Source of the DNA: Helianthus annuus | Taxonomy: Eukaryota; Streptophyta; Magnoliopsida; Asterales; Asteraceae | Direction of reading: 5' to 3' | Length of the DNA: 64,000 nt | Assembly: GCF_002127325.2 (NCBI RefSeq) | Contig: NC_035435.2 | Coordinates: forward strand, 125,111,127 to 125,175,126 | Shown here: piece after piece, positions 23,711 to 33,377 of the stretch | How the letters are laid out: every line of letters begins with the position of its first letter | How positions within the stretch are numbered: the stretch's first letter is position 1 | Notes under the pieces: model-generated | Database searches by the model: none | Seen by the model: only the letters and a program-made list of their open reading frames with translations | Told to the model about the DNA's origin: nothing | Made by a program: the position numbers and the translations under genes

Positions 23711-24242
23711 GGCAAATTGGATTCAAATAATCTCAGCTTTCTCAATTTGGCCGATAATAATCCCAACCCAGTTATTGGCCGATAACAATCCGAACTGGTC
23801 CACTTTGGCCGATAATAGCCCGCCGTTAAAAATAGCTTAACGGAGTTAAGCTTTTTTCTGAATTACAAACTGATATTTTATAGATTTTGATCAGAACGAG
23901 GATACAAGTCGATTATGTAAAACATACCTCGAAACGATGTTTCAAACGGCTTGATTTTTATTAATGATAAGTTTAAACACCCGAATTGAAGCACCGTTTT
24001 CGTAGTTTGGGGCAGTATTTCTAGGTAGATTTTACATCAATTAACTCGTATCCTCGTTCTAATCAAAAGCCCTAAAACATCAGTTTGTTATTCGGAAAAA
24101 AACTTAACTCCGTTAAGCTATATTTAACGCAAACTATTATCGGCCAAAAGTGGACCAGTTCGGATTATTATCAGCCAATAACTGAGTTGGGATTATTATT
24201 GGCCAAATTGAGAAAGTTGAGATTATTTAAATTCAATTTACC
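23711..24242. mobile_element. Mutator-like foldback with 9-bp TSD TTTATTCTT
   Basis: The arms of roughly 150 bp are near-perfect inverted copies (GGCAAATTGGATTCAAATAA against GGTAAATTGAATTTAAATAA at the other end). TTTATTCTT occurs exactly at 23702-23710 and 24243-24251. A 9-bp duplication with long inverted arms identifies a MULE-type MITE. Confidence 0.93.
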
Positions 24243-24284
24243 TTTATTCTTTTTCCTACATATTTCCTACGGATACGTTTAAAA

Positions 24285-25240
24285 ACGCTAGTACAGAATT
24301 GATCAAATGATGCGGGTAAATTGGCTATAAGATGCGGTTCTAGACCCGCATCTTATGGCGTAACATCTTATAGCTATAAGCCAAAAGATGCGGGTCCAAA
24401 AGATGCAATTCTAGACCCGCATCTTTTGACAAAAAAAAATTATCTAAAAATGAAAATAAAATATGCAAAAATCAGAATTAAAATAAAACCAATATAAGAT
24501 ACGCCAAGAATATAAATTACAAAGATTTCAAACTAAAACAAAATTACAAAAGTTTCAAAGTAACACAAATACATATATCTCTAATTATAAAAGTGATATA
24601 TACAATAACTTCTGAAACTGGTGTCTCGACATCTTCAATTCATACTTACAACCGGAACCGTAGACATTGCCTAACAAAACAAAACATTACATTAATAAAA
24701 TGAAGCTTAAAATGTATATGTAAAAATGTATAAAATGCAATCTCTGAATTCCAATGTTAAAAACTTAAAATGCAATCTGTGAATTCAAATGTTAAAATAC
24801 AATCTATAGAAAGTAACACACAAAGACCCTACAGACTACTGAAAGTAATTCTTTATATACAAAAGAAAATCAAAATGAATTAAGAATCTAATGAGGAAGA
24901 AAGACAGAAATTCTATCAACTTTACCATTTCAAACTTGAGCATTTACCCATAAGCACCTCCGCTGCCGGAAACAATATCGAACCGCCACCAAAAACCACC
25001 TAAAGTGTCGGGATGAGATTAGATGTAACAGATTTATGAAAAACAAGGCGTTATCCCGATTCGGCAAGTTTCAAAACTCAACAGGATTATAACTTACAGA
25101 TCTGATGAAGTTGTCGCGCCACCACCAAGCTCACCCCGCCACGTGACCACCAGGATTGCGCATCATCGGAAAAACGGGGCGCACCATCCCTCCGACTCCC
25201 CTAGGATCCCCGCCACTTCTCGAAGCCACCACCGCCGTCA
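24285..25240. other. Unassigned insert with GATGCGGGTC hairpins
   Basis: It begins CGCTAGTACAGAATTG, which resembles a mutated CACTA end, and is followed by several copies of AAGATGCGG(GT)CTAGACCCGCATCTT in alternating orientation. No matching right end was found. 24440-25240 is AT-rich with a GC-rich CCGCCACC patch near 25100-25230. No gene is recognised. Confidence 0.4.
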
Positions 25241-25808
25241 TCACACTTCCTACGGAATTAATTTAGACACTAGTACAAAATAAGTTTTTTGGTGCTGTAT
25301 TTTATGCTTTATTTTATGTTGTACCATAGAGCACCAACAAATATACCACCAAATAATGGGATTTGTTGGTGCTCTTCAATAATAGCACCATTAAATCTCC
25401 AAACACACCACCAAAAAATCAATGATGAAATACATGTCCCACCACCATTAAATCTTCAAACACACCACCAAAAAATCAATGATAAAAAACAAGTCACTGC
25501 ACCATTAAATCTTTAAACACGCCACCAAAAAATTAAATATAGAACTAACACGTATCAAATAATAACAAATCTACATATCACCAAAAAACAAATCTCCATA
25601 GCACCAAAAAATAAGACAAGAAAAAAAATATAAATTTTTAATATTTTTTGCAAAATTCCAGAATTTTTGGTAATATTTCCCAATATAATTCCAATTACAT
25701 ACAAATGCACATGCTCACGACAAAAGTTAACTAGTATTAAACAACCCAACAACAGGTTCAAGTATACGGAATTACAAAAGTATGAAACACAAACTAATGC
25801 TTACAAGA

Positions 25809-26690
25809 TCAAAACATCTTTTTAATAAATCCCGACATTAAATCTACCACTAAATTCTCAATTTGAGATTCTTCAAAATACCCTTCTTCATTCCAAAGCT
25901 AAAAACAAATAAATACAAAAGTTAGATTTCAAATATATATAATTTAATGCAATAAACAAAGTTTATAAATATTTACGAGAACTCACTCGGTTAACCAAAT
26001 CATGTTGTATAGAGTCGATAAACTCTTTCATATGTTTGATTACCATATACCCACATTCACAACTGCCTTTCTGTTGTTTGCACTGCATCATATTCACAAT
26101 GAATTACTTTGACTAGACTATTTTAAACAAATAAAGTATTCACATACCTGTGCCATGCGCCACTTAAAATTAATCTCAAAAACTTCTTCAGTGATCTTGA
26201 CGAGCTTGTAATTTTTATGGGTCTTCCTTTCGTTATAGAATCAACAATATTGCCGAATTTGAAATCTGGGCAAACAATTATAAGCGACCAATGTTTACTA
26301 CAAAAATAAAAATTATAGAACATATTAAGTATGTACTGTATGCGTGTGTGTATCTATGGTGTGGACTTTATATTACCCGACTAAGTATGATGCAAGATAG
26401 AACACTTTTTTAGAATGAAGCTCACATATTTCTTTTACGTTTTTTTTTAACGTCTTCAAGAAATGTTTTACACCGTGATCCAGTGATTTTTTGTGGATTG
26501 AAAAAAGCACATCTTGAATTGAGCGACTCAAAGAAATGCCTAAAAATTGTGACAAAGTTAGTAAATTTAATTCTATCTAAACATGTTATGGTACCATATA
26601 ATAACAATAATAGCAACTTACATGACAAACCAATGTAATATTGTGACATCAAGCCGACCCTCCAAAAGCATGTTTAACAATTCGGAATAC
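25809..26690 (-). CDS. Ulp1-like (C48) cysteine protease of the CACTA element, multi-exon, probably damaged
   Basis: Five pieces with plausible splice sites can be followed. They are the ends of an exon at 26622 (GRLDVTILHWFVM), 26377-26539 (ITGSRC region, LHSKKVFYLASYLVG), 26148-26297 (KHWSLIIVCPDFKFGNIVDS), about 25988-26077 (CKQQKGSCECGYMVIKHMKE) and about 25809-25901 (ending LMSGFIKKMF). His in KHWS, Asp in IVDS and Cys in CECGY match the Ulp1 catalytic triad in order. This family removes SUMO or related tags and is often carried by plant MULE and CACTA elements. In the second exon the two halves (CAFFNPQKITGSRC and EICELHSKK) lie in different frames across a T-run at 26440-26450, so one indel is present. 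The N-terminus was not identified. Confidence 0.75.
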
Positions 26691-26699
26691 AAGATTGTT

Positions 26700-27800
26700 A
26701 CATACAAGAAATGCCTAAAAAATGTGACAAAGTAAGTAAATTCAATTCATCAGTAATAGTCCATTGTAACTAGAGTGTACAAAACAATAAGTTAAACAAA
26801 ATAATTAATTAGCAAGTATCTCATATTTTTCATAATCTATAAAAAATATATATAATACTTTTGCTTCCAACCATAGCTCATCAAACCAATTTACATGAAC
26901 TTCCACGATTCTGTATTGTATTGTATTGTGTATGATAGTGATTCCTTACCAGTCGTGATGATCTATGAATGTGGTGTTTTTATAATGAAAGTTTCTTGAC
27001 AGCCAGAGTTGTACTCCACAGAAGCTATACATGTTCAATTGTAAAGAAGTGAACTCCATGTTACCAAAAGTAATTTGGGGATATAATCAAACTTTAAAGC
27101 TAAAACAGTAAACAAATAAGAATTAATATAGGAATATACCAATATATTAAATATAATTAATGTTTATTTTAATGAGTTAATAAACTCATTAAAACCAAAC
27201 ATGACATACAGCCCCCAAAAACATCATTAGAACCTTTAAAACTTAAATTAACATGAAACTTAACAAACCAGAACTTCTTACCGAAGATTGTAGGTCCAAT
27301 TTTCCACCAAAACAAGTAGTTTAAACCCTTTATCTTGCAGTAAACAGGAACCAAACGCATCAGCCCCTTAACTTATTTACCTTCAATAATAGATACCAAA
27401 ATCACTCACAATCTTGGTAAACATTAAACATAATGAATTAACAAATCGTTTACCATCGATGACGGGTCGATTCATCCACCAAAACAACCCAAATCAAAAG
27501 CTTGCAACCTTCATATCATAGCAGCCCCGAACCGGTTCAAAACAGCTTACAACTGCCATACACCTAAGTTTTGCAATATCCCAATTTTGGCGTCAAATAG
27601 TTAACTAAGAAATCAAGAAAAATAATTAAATAAATAAACTGCATTTGCATAATCAATAAATATTAGCTAAAAAAGACCTTGAGTGATGAATAAGAGAATC
27701 CACCAGCAACTAGCAATCCATGATGGGATATTGATGAACCTTCTAATCTAAAGCAAGCAGACAAAGATCAAAGACTTATGAGCTCAAAGCAGACCTAAAA
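26700..27800. other. Interior of the inner CACTA element, no gene assigned
   Basis: AT-rich sequence lies upstream of the Ulp1-like exons. It probably includes introns and lost exons of the same minus-strand unit. I cannot name any coding segment. Confidence 0.4.
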
Positions 27801-27802
27801 TA

Positions 27803-28122
27803 TAAGGCTGGAGGGTGTGGGGGCACCACCCCCGCCAACTCATCATCTATAGCGCCCCGGAGAGCTATACCTCCACACCCTCGGATTTTAAGAGGGGCGC
27901 TATAGGAGGGGTTCCATCATGGTAAAGATGGAGAAGGGGCGCTATAGGAGGGGCCCGCTTGATTTAAACAAATGAAATCTTTTTTTTTTTAATTTTCTTT
28001 AATAGGGGGCTCCATCCACACCATGCAAATTAAAGGAGCTCCATGGTTGAGGTGGATCCTAGGTGGCGCTAACGTGGCCTGATAAAGCCCCTAGGGGGCT
28101 CCAACCACACCCTCCAGCCTTA
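27803..28122. mobile_element. 320-bp MITE with TAAGGCTGGAGGGTGTGG ends
   Basis: The 18-base terminus TAAGGCTGGAGGGTGTGG is repeated inverted at 28105-28122. The T-A-rich boundary triplets are compatible with a Harbinger/Tourist TWA target. Internal GGGGCGCTATAGGAGGGG is present twice. Confidence 0.8.
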
Positions 28123-29058
28123 GTGCAAAATGAAATTTTGCAAGAGGGCACATAAATAATTATTATGGCTGTAAAGAAAGTGTAGAAACAAACTGGTGGA
28201 AGTGTTGATTTGCTCAATTGTACACAATTACAAAGGTCTTCAAGTATGGAATTGTACAAACTCTTGTTCATAACAAAAAATGACCATTAAAAGCTTAAAC
28301 AAAACTGCTTAAAATCGGAAACAAAATGTTGATAACATATCTGTAGACAAGAATGATAACATGGCTGAATCTAAAAGACATACCTTATTTTGTTAGGTTT
28401 TCCTTCTTTAAACTTCACTTCTGCAGACATGAATGAGAAAAAAAAATATCAATACTATTATCAATAATAGATTAAACGTAAACATTTAAAGATCTAATTC
28501 AATATTAATCAAGAAAACAAGTTAACTATACTAGTAATAAACGAATATAGTACTATTTATCAACGCCTGCGAGAGAGGTGTTCATGACAGGGCAAAAAGC
28601 GAACAGATCTGATCTTCTATCGAACATACAAAATCCCTAATTCAGTCATCACTAATACCGGCACATAAGCTCTAATACTCTTCACATATCAAAAACTAAA
28701 CCCTAGATATAAAAATAAAACAAACTAATGAGAAGCATTGGTTAGAAATCAAACCAGTTCGTATGCATTTTGCTCAGAGACGGGAGGAGAAGAAGAGGAA
28801 GACGGAAATGGCACCGGTGAGGAGAACATTTGTGGCGACTTGGAGAGCGGACTTGTCATCATAGGTGGAGATGAAAGAGAGCGGAGAGAAAGGGATCTCG
28901 ACTTGACGTCTTCAGGGAATGGATGGAGAGGGTGGAATGTTTTGAGATAATGGAGATTGGGGGAAGTTAAATGGCATTTGGGGGGAAAGGATGAATATTG
29001 GGGAAAGAGGGCGGGATCATCCAAATTTTTTCAAGGAAAGAAGAAAGTTATACTACAA
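28123..29058. other. CACTA interior, possible 5' exon region
   Basis: A CT/GA-biased patch at 28750-29024 gives a minus-strand frame rich in Ser and Pro (MDDPALFPQYSSFPPK). It may be a leader or first exon of the Ulp1-like unit, but no domain supports it. Confidence 0.3.
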
Positions 29059-30913
29059 GACCATATGTAGTGATAAACAAACATAATGCCCTCATCATGG
29101 GGCATTATCCGACACGTGGCATCCTAGTCATTGTTGGGCAGTATAGCAAAAGTGGCATAGTGGGGCATTATGCCAATAACCCCCATTCAATTATTTCACA
29201 ATTATTTTTTTAATTTAAAACATAAAAAACTTCATTAATTTAAAATAAAAATTACACTACTTGAAATAAAAAAAAAACTGAAAAAAAAACCGAAAAAAAA
29301 ATAAAGTTAAAAAAAAAGAACATGATCTAGAGTCCATATTTTTCTCTAATTTTTTGGCGACGCATTTGCGCAAGGATCAACGTATCGCCTTGTAGGTAGT
29401 CGATAGGTTTGGACAAAAACTCAATGTCCTTTTCCATTTGTCTCGCCTCTTGCATCTCGTTAAACTTTTTGGTTTCGGCCACTCGTTCTTTCATAATCTC
29501 ATAACGTTGGTGGCCGAGGTCGCGAATGTCTTGGAGACGACGGTTCATCTCCTCGAAATTTTCCTTTAACTCGAGATCGGAATATGACTCGACCGTTTTT
29601 TTCCCGGTTCCCTTTCTTCTACCGGTGGGTCGGGTCAACTCTTCTTGAATTCCCTCATCAACGTCCACCGCCTCATTTAAATCAACATTGCGGGCATCCG
29701 ATGTCGGAGTTGACGGGTCAACGGAGGATGATGTTTTTGACCTTTTAGCTCGACGTCTACTACTAGACGTCACTGGATTAACTAGCGCCCACTTTGGACT
29801 TTTTCGTAGTAGCTCCCAACACTTATAGTACGTGAAAGGGCATTTCGTCCTCTCGAACTCCTCCAAAGTCCTCGTTAAAACCCCGACGTCACTTTCACCG
29901 CTCGGGCGAGTATTGTAGTTACGTTGGTAAACTTCTTGGAACGCGTGAGACTTGTTATTGATGTCGGTCCATTTGCTAGAAATGGAATCTTTGTCCCGAT
30001 GTTCGCCTTGACCCCACGTGCTAAAAAAGAGTGCACAAACCCTATCCCAAAAAACGGGACCCATTTGAAAGTTTGCTACAAATTAAAAAAAAGTAAAAAA
30101 ATAAGTTGTATGTTAAAAATAAAAGTAAAAAATAAGTAAAAAAATAATAATAAAAGAGTTACCCGTTTCTTCGTCCTCCGAAACGTCGAGCCACGCCCGA
30201 GTCAACGTGAATTCCTCCTCCTTCGTCCATTTAATGATAGTTTTTGTACGTCGGGGTTCGTCCTTATCCTTTTTCTTATGCGACCTTCTGCCGCGTTTTG
30301 ATTTATCTTGCACCGGTTCGGGTTGCGTCTCCGGCACGACATCGACATCGGGTTCGGATTCGGGTTGTTGTTGTGACGGTTGCGACCCGCCGGCTTGACC
30401 ATAGCCGAAGGTGGGAGGTACAAACGGAGTGGCGCCAGTCAAGTAAGCCGCGTACGGTAAAAAGCTCGGGTCCATGTCTTGAAGGTTATACGGGTTTTGC
30501 GGTTGGGTTGTGTTCGGGTTCGTGGTTCTTACGGGGACACCAAAAGGGGGTCGGAATGGATGCATGATTGTATAAAAAAGTAGGAGAAAGTGGGTGTTTT
30601 TTTATAAAAAAAAAAATAGAAGAAAGTAGGAGAAAGTGGGTGTTTTTTTATAAAAAAATATGATAAAGTGGGTTGATATATATAGTGGGGTAAAATTTTA
30701 AATTAAAAAAAAATTAACTATTTTGACCGTTTGCCAACGGTCTAATTTGGACCCCAAGAATTTTTCAGCGTTTTAATTAAAACGCCAATTAAAACGCCAC
30801 ATTCGTTTTTTTTTTAAATAACGCCCGGTCACACCCTGTGTAATGGGGGGCGGGGCGTTATAAGGCGTTTTTTTTGAAAAATTTTTATAAATCACGCCCC
30901 ACTACGGGCAGTC
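29059..30913 (-). mobile_element. PIF/Harbinger-derived element carrying a Myb/trihelix-like gene
   Basis: The left end GACCATATGTAGTG and the complement of the right end GACTGCCCGTAGTG match at 10 of 14 bases. TAA follows the right end (30914-30916) and CAA precedes the left, one mismatch from the TWA target of this superfamily. The ends also match the MITE at 31219-31569. It carries an ORF1-type protein but no DDE transposase, so it is a derivative. Confidence 0.75.
29327..30565 (-). CDS. Myb/trihelix-like protein with NAM-associated C-terminal region (PIF/Harbinger ORF1 type), two exons
   Basis: Exon 1 is 30163-30565 and exon 2 is 29327-30075. The 87-bp intron (GTAACT...TTTGTAG) is in phase and gives a 383-residue protein (403 + 749 nt). 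The N-terminal ~80 residues are Pro/Gln/Thr-rich. KWTKEEEFTLTRAWLDVSED to WDRVCALFF and SSKWTDINNK shows the spaced Trp pattern of a trihelix/SANT DNA-binding domain. A basic KKK/RR stretch precedes it, and the C-terminal half is charged and helical (EEMNRRLQDIRDLG, MEKDIEFLSK). This resembles plant proteins often labelled NAM-associated or GST T3-like, which are derived from the DNA-binding partner of PIF transposases. The frame is fully open. It could be an active transposition accessory factor or a domesticated regulator. Confidence 0.85.
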
Positions 30914-30916
30914 TAA

Positions 30917-31215
30917 GAGTATTCACATCCATTCTATCAACTTTTCACCCTAAATTACACTAAAAAACACTACATCTTCTCTCTTCTTTTTAATTAAATA
31001 ATATTTTTATACCTTTATCATTATCTTTTCTTCTTATCCACTCACAATCACTTTCAAAATATAATTAAAAAATTATAGGGGTGAACAGTGTCCCCTCAAA
31101 TATACAGATGAACAGTAGCATTTTCTCTCTCCTCCACTCACAACTACTTTTTATACTCTTTATATTATAAAAACTCCACTCACATATTTTAGTGGGTTAG
31201 ATGTGAATGCTCGCA
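30917..31215. mobile_element. MITE with GAGTATTCACATCCA ends
   Basis: GAGTATTCACATCCATTCTA at its left is mirrored by TGGGTTAGATGTGAATGCTC at its right. It has internal inverted TCTCTC/GAGAGA and CACTACA words. A related copy is at 31573-31852. Confidence 0.65.
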
Positions 31216-31218
31216 TTA

Positions 31219-31569
31219 GACCATGCGTACTGGTTAACCCCTCACATTTGGGCGTTTTGCGTCATGAGACAGTACAATCAGTAATGAGGCATTATGGGAC
31301 GTTTTCTAAAATGAGTGTAGTGAGGATGTGGGCATTGTTGGGCATTATGTTAAAAGGGGTGTAAAAATTAAATAAAATAAAAAAACTAACAAAAAATACT
31401 ATTTGACAACAAAAAGTAGATTAAGCATCATTGGTCAAATAATTTCTTCTCCGGCGTTATTTTAAGAACGCCTCATTCAAAAAATTGCAAATCAACGCCC
31501 AACGGGGTGGAGGAATTGGCGTGGTGGGGCTTATAAAAAAGTTCCAAAAACGAACGACTACGGGTGGTC
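31219..31569. mobile_element. 351-bp Harbinger/Tourist-type MITE, TSD TTA
   Basis: It starts GACCATGCGTACTGG and ends GACTACGGGTGGTC. TTA lies exactly on both sides (31216-31218 and 31570-31572). It shares ends and GGGGCATTATG / AACGCC words with the element at 29059-30913, which is its probable relative. Confidence 0.9.
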
Positions 31570-31572
31570 TTA

Positions 31573-31852
31573 CATCCCTTCCCCTGTTTTTATGTGAATA
31601 TTATGAAAAGTTGTTATAAGGGGTTATGAGTGAAGGAGAGAGAAGATGTTACTGTTCATCTGTAAATTTGGGGGGACACTGCTCACCCCTATAAAATTTT
31701 TAATATTTTTTAAAAGTAGTTGTGAGTGGATAGGTAAAAAATGTAATGATAAATGTAGAAAAAAATCTTATTTAATTGAAGGAGAAAGAAAAATGTAGTG
31801 ATTTTTAGTATAATTATAGAGATGAAGATAGGGGAAAGGATGTGAATGCTTT
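31573..31852. mobile_element. Second copy of the ATTCACATCC MITE family, inverted
   Basis: It begins CATCCCTTCCCCTG and ends CAGGGGAAAGG-like AGGGGAAAGGATGTGAATGC. The body mirrors 30917-31215 (GGAGAGAGAAGATG, TACTGTTCATCTG). Confidence 0.6.
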
Positions 31853-31861
31853 AAGAGCTAT

Positions 31862-31876
31862 ATTAATTGTTAATAT
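31862..31876. repeat. 15-bp target-site duplication of the SINE (left)
   Basis: ATTAATTGTTAATAT occurs here and exactly at 32111-32125, flanking the SINE. Confidence 0.92.
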
Positions 31877-32110
31877 ATTTTTTTTTGTACGGCAAATTTG
31901 GATCACTGACGGACCACTGGAATATCATCGTGCCACCCGCGGAACCACCCGATCATATCCATCTCCACTAGGCATAATGTCTATACACCAATTCAGGAGG
32001 AAACCCAATAAATGTGGGAAAACACCCTTGTGGGAATCGAACCCAGGTTGCTATTAGTCCCAAAGCTTTATCCCACCCCCAAGATGTCACTAGGATATAA
32101 AGTCATGGGC
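31877..32110 (-). mobile_element. tRNA-derived SINE
   Basis: On the minus strand the element runs from 32110 down to a poly-A at 31877-31888. It has an A-box-like TAAAGCTTTGGGACTA, then the pol III B box GGTTCGATTCC (complement of 32033-32043) ~30 bp later. It is flanked by an exact 15-bp duplication. The size (234 bp) and structure fit the Au-like plant SINE group; the family name is inference. Confidence 0.88.
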
Positions 32111-32218
32111 ATTAATTGTTAATATTAATTATTTTATTTTTATTTGTATCAAAATATTATATTAATATTATAACTAGGGGAGTGGTAAACCCATACGTTA
32201 CGTCGGGACGTATCGCAA

Positions 32219-32402
32219 TAGGGATGAACTAGGTACCGGTATTCAATACTGTCAAATATGGGTACCAGAATCGAAAATACTCCGTACTGTACCAAACAGG
32301 TACCGATCCGAAAGTATCGTTACAGAAAACGTCAAAAGTGGGTACCGAATAGGGGTTGAAAATAATTCGGTATCCGTACCCAGTACCAAATGCTCATCCT
32401 TA
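32219..32402. mobile_element. 184-bp hAT-type MITE rich in GGTACC
   Basis: The ends TAGGGATGAAC and GCTCATCCTTA are imperfect inverted copies. TATCGCAA (32211-32218) and TATCGCAC (32403-32410) match at 7 of 8 bases. The body has repeated GGTACCG words. Confidence 0.85.
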
Positions 32403-32459
32403 TATCGCACACCATAACAATAGATAAATAAATTCATAATATAAAAAATGATATCACCA

Positions 32460-32834
32460 TTAGTAACCATTTAAATTGCCATCGGGTTCATTTGAATCTG
32501 AATGGTTATTATCGGCATCAAGGTATGTATCGTTGTTCTCTCTGTTATCATTAATGCGTGAGTTGATCGACGACGTGCTATGATCAAGTAGTGACTCTCC
32601 ATGTATTGACCAACAAGTGTATTTAGGCATAAAACCATTTTTCACCAAATGAAACTCTGTGACTGTGATATCATTAAAGCTCATAAAATTATTACAAACT
32701 TGACAAGGACAATAAATCATCCCACTTCCTTTATTTACCCGATTAGATTCGACAGCCTTACGAAAACTTTTAACACCCACTATATATATTGATGAATCAT
32801 GCGAAATTTCGTACATCCAATAAGCATGCGCCAT
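32460..32834 (-). CDS. CACTA transposase N-terminal 'transposase-associated' domain
   Basis: The 124-residue frame starts MAHAYWMYEISHDSSIYIVG. It continues with MIYCPCQVCNNFMSF and LVKNGFMPKYTCWSIHGE. The order Trp-Met-Tyr, CPC-X2-C and F-x-x-x-Y-x-x-W-x-x-HGE is that of the domain found at the start of En/Spm (TNPD/TNP2) transposases. The DDE core that should follow is missing or too diverged to see. It lies upstream, on the same strand, of the Ulp1-like gene, consistent with a minus-strand unit of the inner CACTA element. Confidence 0.82.
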   Translation of the reverse strand: MAHAYWMYEISHDSSIYIVGVKSFRKAVESNRVNKGSGMIYCPCQVCNNFMSFNDITVTEFHLVKNGFMPKYTCWSIHGESLLDHSTSSINSRINDNRENNDTYLDADNNHSDSNEPDGNLNGY

Positions 32835-33377
32835 CTAAAAATTAAAATAAACAAACAAATGATATAAACTTATGTAAACCAACGCTTTAAGATGGTGGAT
32901 CCTAACCCACTTTTTGAATATTCTATCTCATATGTATACATCTTAACGGGTTGACTATATAAGAAAAAATGGGTAGCATTTCCCCTTAACTTTCTAAGTA
33001 TGCGTATACTCATGACATATCATACATACAAATGTCCACATATACAACTTTATTTTGTATAGTTTGGTGTTTTGGTGCTATTTAAAAGTTTAAACCTAAA
33101 AAAATCAACTTTATTTTGTATTTACGCCTAAAAAATCAATTTTATTGTGTATTTTGGTGCTATTAGCAACCTTAGCATCAAATAATTAATTTTTTGGTGG
33201 TGTATAACTTGTAAGCCTCAAATAATTAATTTTTTGGTGGTGTATAACTTGTAAGCATTTAATAGTGGTGTGTAATCTATTTTTAAATGGTGTGTTTTGT
33301 TATTTGGTGCTTTCTATTATAAGATAGCACCAAAAACATGAAATTTACACCACCAAAAAATTGGTTTTGTACTAGTG
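32835..33377. repeat. Right subterminal region of the inner CACTA element
   Basis: Repeated TTAATTTTTTGGTGGTGTAT words occur, including a direct 50-bp duplication at about 33175-33260 (AATAATTAATTTTTTGGTGG, then TGTATAACTTGTAAG). They mirror CACCACCAAAAAATCAATGA words at 25330-25530. Such arrays are transposase-binding regions in En/Spm. Confidence 0.75.

Larger units (their letters stand above)
25268..33377 (-). mobile_element. Inner CACTA element with transposase and Ulp1-like genes, TSD AGA
   Basis: CACTAGTACAAAA starts at 25268 and TTTTGTACTAGTG ends at 33377. AGA flanks both sides (25265-25267 and 33378-33380). Subterminal CACCAAAAAAT-type words occur in both ends in opposite orientation. 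On the minus strand it encodes a transposase-associated domain near its right end and a Ulp1-like protease near its left end. Between them lie a Harbinger derivative and several MITEs. The catalytic TNP2-type core was not recognised. Confidence 0.9.

Noticed and set aside
30207..30567. Plus-strand frames opposite the Myb-like exon
   Set aside because: They are antisense shadows of the minus-strand gene, which is supported by splice phase and domain order.
32033..32043. B-box-like GGTTCGATTCC as a tRNA gene
   Set aside because: No cloverleaf can be formed and the unit has poly-A and a 15-bp duplication, so it is a SINE.
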